A stretch of 64,000 bases of DNA from Kribbella solani. Its GTDB lineage: Bacteria; Actinomycetota; Actinomycetes; Propionibacteriales; Kribbellaceae. Every line of letters starts with the position of its first letter. The stretch's first letter is position 1. Under the pieces are notes generated by a model. It was not told the origin of the DNA, ran no database searches, and was given only the letters and a program-made list of their open reading frames with translations. The DNA is taken from the NCBI RefSeq assembly GCF_014205295.1, contig NZ_JACHNF010000001.1, positions 6,634,001-6,698,000 on the forward strand. The letters are read 5' to 3'. Shown here one piece after another: positions 57,686 through 64,000 of the stretch. The position numbers and the translations under genes were made by a program.

Positions 57686-58675
57686 ATGCGAGTCCTGATC
57701 ACCGGTGGAGCCGGCTTCATCGGTTCGCACTACGTCCGGCGGGTGATGGCCGGCGCGTATCCGGCGCTCCGCGATGCCGAGGTGATCGTGCTCGACAAAC
57801 TCACCTACGCCGGGAATCTGACCAATCTCGCCCAGGTCGCGGGCAATCCGCGGTTGCGCTTCGTACGCGGCGACGTCTGCGACGCGAGCCTCGCGGCCGA
57901 CGTGACGACCGGCGCCGACCTCGTCGTGCACTTCGCGGCCGAGTCCCACGTCGACCGCTCGATCCTCGGCTCGGCCGACTTCGTGCTGTCGAACGTGCTC
58001 GGCACGGCAACGATGCTGCGGGCCGCGCTCGACGCCGGGGTGGACAAGTTCGTCCATGTCTCCACCGACGAGGTCTACGGCTCGGTCGATTCCGGTGCGT
58101 CGACGGAGGAACAGACACTCGAACCCAACTCGCCGTACTCGGCGTCGAAAGCCGCTTCGGACCACCTCGCGCGCGCGTTTCATCGTACGTACGGGCTTCC
58201 GGTGTGCATCACCCGCTGCTCGAACAACTACGGCCCACACCAGTACCCGGAGAAGGCCATCCCGCTGTTCGTCACCAACCTGCTCGACGGGCGGCCGATC
58301 CCGTTGTACGGCGACGGCCGCAACGTCCGTGACTGGCTGCACGTCGACGACCACTGCCGCGGCATCCAGCTGGTCGCCGAACGCGGCCGCGCCGGCGAGA
58401 TCTACAACATCGGCGGCGGCACGGAGCTGACGAACCACGCCCTCGTCGGCCGCCTCCTGGACGCTCTGAACCTCGATTGGTCAAGGGTGGAACACGTACC
58501 GGACCGCCAGGGCCACGACCGCCGCTACAGCGTCGACATCACCAAGATCAGCACCGAACTCGGCTACCGGCCAACCATCGACTTCACCACCGGCCTCGCC
58601 GAAACAGTCCGCTGGTACACAAACCACCGCTCCTGGTGGGAACCCCTCAAACACTCGGCGGATCTGGCGCGCTGA
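57686..58675 (+). CDS. rfbB: dTDP-glucose 4,6-dehydratase
   Basis: Predicted 329-residue NAD-dependent dehydratase making dTDP-4-keto-6-deoxyglucose. Motifs: GGAGFIGSHYVRRV (about 7-20), LDKLTYAGNLTNL (about 34-46), FAAESHVDRSI, VHVSTDEVYGS with the catalytic DE pair, YSASKAASDHL (YxxxK) and TRCSNNYGPHQYPEKAIPLFV. GGGGAG precedes ATG 57686. The gene starts the dTDP-rhamnose and glycosyltransferase operon at the right of the window. Confidence 0.95.
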   Translation: MRVLITGGAGFIGSHYVRRVMAGAYPALRDAEVIVLDKLTYAGNLTNLAQVAGNPRLRFVRGDVCDASLAADVTTGADLVVHFAAESHVDRSILGSADFVLSNVLGTATMLRAALDAGVDKFVHVSTDEVYGSVDSGASTEEQTLEPNSPYSASKAASDHLARAFHRTYGLPVCITRCSNNYGPHQYPEKAIPLFVTNLLDGRPIPLYGDGRNVRDWLHVDDHCRGIQLVAERGRAGEIYNIGGGTELTNHALVGRLLDALNLDWSRVEHVPDRQGHDRRYSVDITKISTELGYRPTIDFTTGLAETVRWYTNHRSWWEPLKHSADLAR

Positions 58676-58694
58676 TACCTGACAGGAGGCGCTC

Positions 58695-59561
58695 ATGGTG
58701 CGCTGGCTGGTGACCGGATCGGGCGGCCGGCTGGGGCAGGAGTTGGTGCCGCTCTTGCCCGCGGCGAACACCTTGGCATTGCGGAGACACGAGCTTGATG
58801 TCACCGACAGGTCCGCGGTGCTGGATGCGGTGGCGGGGCAGGACATCGTCGTACACCTGGCAGCTTGGGTGAACGCCGATCGCGCCGAGACGGAGCCCGC
58901 GGCCGCGATGGCGGTCAACGTGGCTGGTGCCGCGAATGTCGCGTACGCATGTCAGGTGCACAAGGCGCGGATGATCCACCTTTCGAGCGACTATGTCTTC
59001 GACGGGAAGGCGACGGAACCGTACGCCGAAGACGCGCCGGTGCGGCCGATCTCCGTGTACGGCAAAGGGAAGGCACAAGCCGAGCGGGTTGTCATGGAGC
59101 AGCTGCCGCGAAGCGGGGTGATCTTGCGTACCGCCTGGTTGTTCGGTGCGTATAGCAACAACTTCGTCACCACCATGCAGCAGCTGGCCGAAGTACGCGA
59201 CCAGGTGGACGTCGTGGTCGATCAGATCGGGCAGCCAACCTGGACCCGCGATCTCGCCGAGCGAATCGTCGAGGTCGCGCGGATCGATGCGCCGGCCGGC
59301 ATCTACCATGCGACGAACGCCGGTTCGGCAAGCCGGTTCGAGCTCGCCCGGACCGTCTTCGCGGCCATCGGGCAGGATCCGGCCCGCGTCCGCCCCACCA
59401 CCTCGGATCGCTTTCAAGGTGCGGCCAGACCCGCGTACTCGGTGCTGTCCCACGCCGGCTGGCAGCGCGCCGGACTGCCGCCGATGCGGCACTGGCGAAC
59501 TGCTCTGGCCGCCGCGATGCCGGCGATCCGGACGCTACGACCGCCGCGCGCGCGGCACTGA
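58695..59561 (+). CDS. rfbD: dTDP-4-dehydrorhamnose reductase
   Basis: Predicted 288-residue reductase catalysing the last step to dTDP-L-rhamnose. N-terminal WLVTGSGGRLGQELVPLL, HLAAWVNADRAETEP, the catalytic Y-x3-K in YGKGKAQAE (about 127-131), and the substrate region ILRTAWLFGAYSNNFVTTM and QIGQPTWTRDLAE are complete. AGGAGG lies 6 nt before ATG 58695. The order B-D-A-C in this operon is not the common B-D-A-C-free enteric order but all four functions are present. Confidence 0.93.
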   Translation: MVRWLVTGSGGRLGQELVPLLPAANTLALRRHELDVTDRSAVLDAVAGQDIVVHLAAWVNADRAETEPAAAMAVNVAGAANVAYACQVHKARMIHLSSDYVFDGKATEPYAEDAPVRPISVYGKGKAQAERVVMEQLPRSGVILRTAWLFGAYSNNFVTTMQQLAEVRDQVDVVVDQIGQPTWTRDLAERIVEVARIDAPAGIYHATNAGSASRFELARTVFAAIGQDPARVRPTTSDRFQGAARPAYSVLSHAGWQRAGLPPMRHWRTALAAAMPAIRTLRPPRARH

Positions 59562-59650
59562 TTCGGTCGGCTGAATGCGACTCTGGCGGCGAAGGCGTCC
59601 GGAAGGCAGCATCGATAGCAAGGAAATCCGAGCCACGGAAGGCGATTCGC

Positions 59651-60553
59651 ATGAAGGGCATCGTGCTGGCCGGTGGTAGCGGGACGCGTCTCTTCCCGGT
59701 GACTTCGGCCGTCTCGAAGCAACTACTGCCCGTCTACGACAAACCGATGATCTACTACCCGCTGTCCGTACTGATGCTGGCCGGCATCAGGGACATCCTG
59801 ATCATTTCGACGCCGTCGGACCTGCCGAACTTCTGGCGGCTGCTCGGCTCCGGCGATCAGTTCGGAATCCGGCTCAGCTACGCCGAACAGCCCAGCCCGA
59901 ACGGGCTCGCGGAAGCATTCCTGATCGGACGCGAGTTCATCGGCAACGACGACGTCGGCTTCGTACTCGGGGACAACATCTTCCACGGCCAGGGGTTCTC
60001 CGGCCTGATGCGGCGGGAGCTGACCGATCTCGATGGCTGCGTGCTGTTCGGCTACCCGGTCAACGACGCCCGCCGCTACGGAGTCGGCGAGGTCGACGCC
60101 GACGGGCGCCTGGTGTCGATCGAGGAGAAGCCGGCCGAGCCCAAGTCGAATCTCGCCATCACCGGGCTGTACTTCTACGACAACCAGGTCGTCGACATCG
60201 CGCGCGAACTCAAGCCGTCGGCGCGGGGCGAACTGGAGATCACCGACGTCAACTCCGCCTACCTGCGCAGTGATCGCGCGAAGCTGGTCAATCTCGGCCG
60301 TGGGTTCGCCTGGCTGGACACCGGAACGCACGAATCGTTGCTGGAGGCATCACAGTTCGTCCAGGTGCTCGAGCACCGGACCGGCGTACGCATCGCGTGC
60401 CTCGAAGAGATCGCGCTCGGGATGGGATACATCAGCGCGGAGGAGTGTCTGGCGCTCGGCCGGAAGCTGTCCACTTCGCAGTACGGCGACTACGTCGTCG
60501 CGGTTGCCTGTGCGGCATCGCCAGGGCTGGACCCGCTGGAGCCGATTCGATGA
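59651..60553 (+). CDS. rfbA: Glucose-1-phosphate thymidylyltransferase
   Basis: Predicted 300-residue nucleotidyltransferase making dTDP-glucose. Signature: GIVLAGGSGTRLFPVTSAVSKQLLPVYDKPMIYYPLSVLML (about 3-43), EQPSPNGLAEAFLIG, VLGDNIFHGQGF (Asp-Asn metal site, about 108-119), SIEEKPAEPKS and TGLYFYDNQVVDIA. GGAAGG lies upstream of ATG 59651. Its stop overlaps the start of the GT1 gene by 4 bp. Confidence 0.95.
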   Translation: MKGIVLAGGSGTRLFPVTSAVSKQLLPVYDKPMIYYPLSVLMLAGIRDILIISTPSDLPNFWRLLGSGDQFGIRLSYAEQPSPNGLAEAFLIGREFIGNDDVGFVLGDNIFHGQGFSGLMRRELTDLDGCVLFGYPVNDARRYGVGEVDADGRLVSIEEKPAEPKSNLAITGLYFYDNQVVDIARELKPSARGELEITDVNSAYLRSDRAKLVNLGRGFAWLDTGTHESLLEASQFVQVLEHRTGVRIACLEEIALGMGYISAEECLALGRKLSTSQYGDYVVAVACAASPGLDPLEPIR

Positions 60554-61791
60554 GGGTGCTGATGCTCACGCACTTCAGCCGTGGTGACGTGCAGCCGTTC
60601 GCCGCCTTGGCGAAGCTGCTCGAAGAGTCCGGGCACGAGGTGACCGTCGGTGCGCCGGGCACCTCGGACGCGCTGCTTCGGCCGTACACCACCAACCTGA
60701 TTCCGTTCGCCGACCGCGCCCGTGACATGGCGGTCGCGCCCGATGTGCGGCGCCTGCACGGTATCGGTGTGCCGATGCAGTTCATCCCCAGCGCCAGGCG
60801 TGAGCTGGACGGCATGCTCGACGACTTCGCCCGCGCGCTCGACAGCCGGCCCGATGTGGTTCTGCATCATGCCGGCCTCCCCGGACACCAGATCGCGGAA
60901 GCACTGGGAGTTCCGTCGATCCCGGTGTGCATGCATCCGTCTTACGTACCGACGAACGCCTTCGCCAACCCGTACTTTCCGTTCCGGGCGCCGCGGGTGT
61001 GCAACCCCGCGACGTACGCCTGGACGGGCTTCTATCTGCGAACGCTGTTCCCCGGCATGGGTCGGTGGCGACGCCGGACGCTCGGCCTGGCGCGGCGACG
61101 GGATCATCGCGACTCCTTGGTGCGCCCGGACGGCCGACCGGCCACCGTGCTGCAGTGTTTCACCCGTCATGTCCTGCCGGAGCCGCTCGACTATCCGGAC
61201 AACGTACACACCACGGGGCATTGGCTGCTGCCCGCTGCGGACGGTTGGCGTCCGCCCGAGGAGCTGACCGCCTTTCTCGACCGCGGCGACCCACCTGTCT
61301 ACGTCGGCTTCGGTAGCTCCGGCTTGACCGACCCGCGCCGCCTGGGCAACCTCGTGGCGGAGGCGCTTCGTCGCGCCGGTGTGCGCGCCGTCGTCGTCGG
61401 CGGCTGGGGCGCGATCGATCCGGCCGTACTCGGGAACGACACTTTCTATTTGCCTGAGGCACCGTTCGACTGGCTGTTCCCGCGGATGGCGGCGATCGTG
61501 CATCACGGCGGCAACGGCACCATCGGGTACGCGCTCGCGGCCGGCCGGCCGCAGGTCGCCTGCCCGTTCATCTCACCGGACCAGTGGTTCTACGCCCGGC
61601 AACTGCACGCGCGTGGGGTCGCACCGCTCCCGCAGCCGCACCGGGACCTGACCGTCGAGGGCCTCACCGGCGCGATCTCGCGGGCGATCACCGATAGCCG
61701 GATGGCCGAGCGCGCGGACGAGCTCGGACAGCTGGTCCGGGCCGAGGACGGCACCGCCGGCGCGGTCAAGATCCTCGAATCGATCAGCTGA
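60550..61791 (+). CDS. GT1 family glycosyltransferase (MGT/antibiotic type), copy 2
   Basis: Predicted 413-residue GT-B enzyme, paralogue of 42088-43392. N-terminus MRVLMLTHFSRGDVQPFAALAKLLEESGHEV and donor block FPRMAAIVHHGGNGTIGYALAAGRPQVACPFISPDQWFYARQL. Located inside the dTDP-rhamnose operon, coupled to rfbA by a 4-bp overlap, so dTDP-rhamnose is a reasonable donor. The acceptor is not evident: no polyketide or peptide synthetase is in the window, so a lipid, carotenoid or imported scaffold are options. Confidence 0.88.
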   Translation: MRVLMLTHFSRGDVQPFAALAKLLEESGHEVTVGAPGTSDALLRPYTTNLIPFADRARDMAVAPDVRRLHGIGVPMQFIPSARRELDGMLDDFARALDSRPDVVLHHAGLPGHQIAEALGVPSIPVCMHPSYVPTNAFANPYFPFRAPRVCNPATYAWTGFYLRTLFPGMGRWRRRTLGLARRRDHRDSLVRPDGRPATVLQCFTRHVLPEPLDYPDNVHTTGHWLLPAADGWRPPEELTAFLDRGDPPVYVGFGSSGLTDPRRLGNLVAEALRRAGVRAVVVGGWGAIDPAVLGNDTFYLPEAPFDWLFPRMAAIVHHGGNGTIGYALAAGRPQVACPFISPDQWFYARQLHARGVAPLPQPHRDLTVEGLTGAISRAITDSRMAERADELGQLVRAEDGTAGAVKILESIS

Positions 61792-61825
61792 TTCCGGATT
61801 TCCGTCCGGTACCCACGGAGGTCGC

Positions 61826-62422
61826 ATGCGGGACGATCCGGCCGTCGAGCCGATGCTGATCAGCGGTGCCTGGAAGTTCATGCCACGGCGTTTCGACGAT
61901 CAGCGCGGTACATTTCTGGTGCCTTTCCAGCAGGATCTGATGCGGGCCACCGTCGGGCATGAGATCGAGGTCGGGCAGGTCAATTGCGCCATTTCCGCGG
62001 CCGGCGTGATCCGTGGCATTCATTTCACCGGCACACCGCCCGGCCAGGCCAAGTACGTCACCTGCCTGGCCGGCGAGGTGCTGGATGTCGTCGTCGATCT
62101 GCGCGTTGGTTCGCCGACGTTCGGGCGCTGGGATTCGGCTGTTCTGCAAGGCGTCGGCCGCAGTGCGGTGTACCTCTCCGAAGGGCTCGGGCACGCGGTC
62201 ATGTCACTGACCGAGAAGTCGGTCATCGCCTACTTGTGCTCAACTCAGTACGCCCCGGAACGCGAGCACGCGATCACCCCACTCGACCCGCGACTGGGAA
62301 TCGACTGGCCGGCGAAAGGCCCGGCCGGAACCATTCTGAGAATCTGCCTCTCGGACCGCGACGCCGCCGCTCCGACACTCACAACCGCTTATGAACAAGG
62401 AATTCTTCCGGCATTCGTTTAG
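61826..62422 (+). CDS. rfbC: dTDP-4-dehydrorhamnose 3,5-epimerase family protein
   Basis: Predicted 198-residue cupin-fold epimerase. Conserved blocks: VGQVNCAISAAGVIRGIHFTGTPPGQAKYVTCLAGEVLDVVVDLRVGSPTFG with catalytic His (about 66) and Lys/Asp that follow, then LSEGLGHAVMSLTEKSVIAYLCSTQYAPEREHAI. The motif RGIHFT, instead of RGLHFQ, and the sequence as a whole lean towards the antibiotic-sugar epimerases, so its product could be dTDP-rhamnose or another deoxysugar. GGAGG lies 3-4 nt before ATG 61826. Confidence 0.9.
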   Translation: MRDDPAVEPMLISGAWKFMPRRFDDQRGTFLVPFQQDLMRATVGHEIEVGQVNCAISAAGVIRGIHFTGTPPGQAKYVTCLAGEVLDVVVDLRVGSPTFGRWDSAVLQGVGRSAVYLSEGLGHAVMSLTEKSVIAYLCSTQYAPEREHAITPLDPRLGIDWPAKGPAGTILRICLSDRDAAAPTLTTAYEQGILPAFV

Positions 62423-62433
62423 GTGAGGACACA

Positions 62434-63477
62434 ATGCGTGTTGACGAGGTGCTTATCGATCGGCAGGATTCGATCCGTTCGGCGCTGCAGGCGATCGAAC
62501 TGGCCGGTTCGTCGCGGGCGTTCATTGTCGACGCGGCCGGCCGGTTGCTGGGTGCGGTCAGCGAGAGCGACATCCGCCGGGCCCTGCTCGACGGCGCCGG
62601 CCTCGAGTCGTCGTCGTACCCGTTGATGCAGGACGCCGGGGTCTCGACCAAGCCGGGCACCGGCCGCGCGGAGGTACTCGATCTGATGCACGCGCTCGGG
62701 GTTCGCGAGTTGCCGGCGGTCGACGCGGACGGCCGCATCGTCCAGGTGCACACCGAACGCGCGGTCGCCGGCATCCGCCGGCGGTACAACAGCGCGGTCA
62801 TCATGGCCGGCGGCCGTGGCACCAGGCTCGCGCCGCTGACCGACGACGTGCCGAAGCCGATGCTGCCGGTGGCCGGCCGGCCGATCCTCGAGCGGCTGGT
62901 ACTGCACCTCGTCGGCTGGGGAATCAGCCGAATCTTCATCTCGGTCAACTATCTCGGTGAGCTGATCGAGCAGCACTTCGGTGACGGTTCGGCGTTCGGT
63001 TGCCGGATCGACTACCTCCGGGAGGAACGAACGGTCCCGCTCGGCACCGGTGGTTCGCTTCGGCTGCTGGAACAGTACGGCGAGATCACCGAGCCGCTGC
63101 TGGTGATGAACGGGGACCTGCTGACGGACTTCTCCGTCGGGGGACTGCTGGACGCACATTCGAGTGAAGACGTCGTTGCCACGGTCGCGACGACGCAGTA
63201 CCGGCATCAGGTGCCGTTCGGCGTACTGGAGCAGGCGAACGGCCGGCTGGCCCGCATCCTGGAGAAGCCTGCCCCGTCGTGGCCGGTGAACGCGGGCATC
63301 TACGTGCTCGATCCGGACCTGATCTCGAAGATCCCGGATGACCGGCTGTTCCCCATCACCGAGTTGCTGGATCAGTGCCTCAAGCAGGGCTGGCCGGTCG
63401 GCCTCTGGCCGATACGGGAGCAGTGGCAGGACATCGGCCGGCCACTCGAACTTGCCCAGGCGCGGGGCGAGGGCTAG
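62434..63477 (+). CDS. CBS-domain sugar nucleotidyltransferase (PtmE-like)
   Basis: Predicted 347-residue protein. Two CBS domains occupy about 1-115 (SIRSALQAIELAGSSRAFIVDAAGRLLGAVSESDIRRALL and the second from VLDLMHALGVRELPAVDADGRIV). The nucleotidyltransferase begins at about 123 (AVIMAGGRGTRLAPLTDDVPKPMLPVAGRPILERL) with MNGDLLTDF as the metal site. The same architecture is seen in PtmE, which makes GDP-glucosamine-type sugars for legionaminic acid. Together with LegC- and NeuC-like genes (37-40 kb) and NeuD-like 51361 this suggests a legionaminic or similar nonulosonic pathway split over the region. Last gene before the right-hand operator. Confidence 0.85.
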   Translation: MRVDEVLIDRQDSIRSALQAIELAGSSRAFIVDAAGRLLGAVSESDIRRALLDGAGLESSSYPLMQDAGVSTKPGTGRAEVLDLMHALGVRELPAVDADGRIVQVHTERAVAGIRRRYNSAVIMAGGRGTRLAPLTDDVPKPMLPVAGRPILERLVLHLVGWGISRIFISVNYLGELIEQHFGDGSAFGCRIDYLREERTVPLGTGGSLRLLEQYGEITEPLLVMNGDLLTDFSVGGLLDAHSSEDVVATVATTQYRHQVPFGVLEQANGRLARILEKPAPSWPVNAGIYVLDPDLISKIPDDRLFPITELLDQCLKQGWPVGLWPIREQWQDIGRPLELAQARGEG

Positions 63478-63521
63478 CCGCCGGAACGACAGGTTCCCGG
63501 ATGCGTTGCTGACCCCTATAT

Positions 63522-63537
63522 TGGAACGGGAGTTTCG
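63522..63537 (+). promoter_or_regulatory. TGAAA-N6-TTTCA-like operator, site D
   Basis: TGGAA (63522-63526), six bases, TTTCG (63533-63537), one mismatch in each arm from site C, 31 bp before the deacylase start. The -10-like CTATAT overlaps its left side. Confidence 0.4.
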
Positions 63538-63567
63538 TTTTCTCGTCCAACTGGAAGGGGTGGGAAC

Positions 63568-64000
63568 TTGCCGGCTGTGGGTGAGGTTTGGTTGGGGCGT
63601 GAGGTGTTGGTGGGTGGGGCGGTGATGGTCACCCTGGAGGGGGGTGGCGAGGGGCCTACGGTGGCGTTGCTGGGGGGTGTGCACGGGGACGAGGACGAGG
63701 GGGTGCTCGCGGTTTGGCGGGTGCTTCGGGAGTTGGAGGGGGTGGGGTTTCGGGGGGTGGTACGGGCGGTCGCGCCGGCCAACCCGGCTGCCTGGGCGGC
63801 GCGTTGCCGGCGTACGCCGGAGGATGACGCGGATCTGGCTCGGTCCTTTCCGGGGGAGCGGGAAGGTGCGCCGACCGAGACGCTGGCCGACGGGATCACG
63901 GCGGCGGTGATCGAGGGGGCGGATCTGCTGATCGATCTGCACTCGGCGGGGGTGCGGTACAGCATGCCGCTGTTCTGTGGGGTGGGGCCGGACGAGCGCG
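63568..64000 (+). CDS. Succinylglutamate desuccinylase/aspartoacylase (AstE/AspA) family deacylase, 5' part
   Basis: The gene runs off the right edge; 144 residues are visible. The Zn-binding motif GGVHGDEDEG (about 33-42; His and Glu ligands) and the later third-ligand region LLIDLHSAG (about 124-132) identify the M14-like AstE/AspA family, which hydrolyses N-acyl amino acids or related amides. TTG 63568 is chosen because GGAAGGGG lies 7 nt upstream; GTG 63577 is the alternative. Operator site D lies just upstream. Its full substrate class needs the missing C-terminal domain. Confidence 0.8.
   Translation, partial: MPAVGEVWLGREVLVGGAVMVTLEGGGEGPTVALLGGVHGDEDEGVLAVWRVLRELEGVGFRGVVRAVAPANPAAWAARCRRTPEDDADLARSFPGEREGAPTETLADGITAAVIEGADLLIDLHSAGVRYSMPLFCGVGPDER

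Noticed and set aside
55793..58438. 881-codon minus-strand frame opposite the SDR, zinc dehydrogenase and rfbB
   Set aside because: Its composition is that of an antisense frame; all three plus-strand genes are intact with full catalytic motifs.

Overview
The window is about 64 kb of very GC-rich, densely packed chromosomal DNA. Frequent GTG/TTG starts, many 1-4 bp gene overlaps, apparently leaderless genes with a TANNNT box 6-9 nt before the start codon, a type-3 sulfur leader peptide and the tRNA-Thr / tRNA-Met / rpmG / MaoC / MaoC / murB block all point to an actinobacterium. Gene content (GH127, apiosidase-like hydrolase, many XRE regulators) suggests a soil Propionibacteriales member such as Kribbella or a relative; the genus is a guess. 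I see no phage, transposase, CRISPR array or rRNA. Layout: (1) 2-3406, plant-polysaccharide degradation (end of a PL8 lyase, CE7 esterase, GH127 arabinofuranosidase), closed by a long hairpin. (2) 3469-7370, TerC-type membrane protein, XRE-cupin regulator divergent from a PAT-like acetyltransferase, a second GNAT, and a secreted M23 peptidase. (3) 7711-18412, one long operon for uptake and oxidative breakdown of an organosulfur compound: cysteine-type leader peptide, hairpin, amino-acid-type ABC importer with two binding proteins, FMN reductase fused to a GNAT, three flavin (LLM) monooxygenases, an FAD/NAD(P) protein and a DUF1684 protein. Its composition mirrors the Bacillus ytmI/tcy/cmo operon for S-substituted cysteines. 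(4) 18431-22408, housekeeping genes (DUF899, two tRNAs, rpmG, FhuF-like protein, two MaoC proteins, murB). (5) 22406-23877, two related palindromic elements flanking a DUF559 nuclease-like gene, followed by the 3' remnant of a broken FAD oxidoreductase. (6) 24103-27994, XRE regulators with clear palindromic operators, a 2'-5' RNA ligase family protein and an unknown protein. (7) 27987-35819, the most unusual part: a tryptophan-centred cluster of TrpB2, a TsrM-like cobalamin/radical-SAM tryptophan C2-methyltransferase and a tryptophanase, with small XRE, AraC and XRE-NTase fusion regulators; the methylase and tryptophanase promoters share an identical 15-bp element. (8) 35904-47670 and 57686-63477, sugar-nucleotide and glycosyltransferase genes (NeuC/LegG-like epimerase, LegC-like aminotransferase, UDP-sugar dehydrogenase, full dTDP-rhamnose set, PtmE-like CBS nucleotidyltransferase, two antibiotic-type GT1 enzymes, asparagine synthetase, pyruvyltransferase) for a glycosylated surface polymer or metabolite. 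(9) 47692-57595, inserted between these, a sugar ABC importer and an operon for non-phosphorylated L-rhamnonate-type catabolism. Operators of the form TGAAA-N6-TTTCA recur before the amidase, the ABC importer, the hydrolase operon and the truncated deacylase gene at the right edge.
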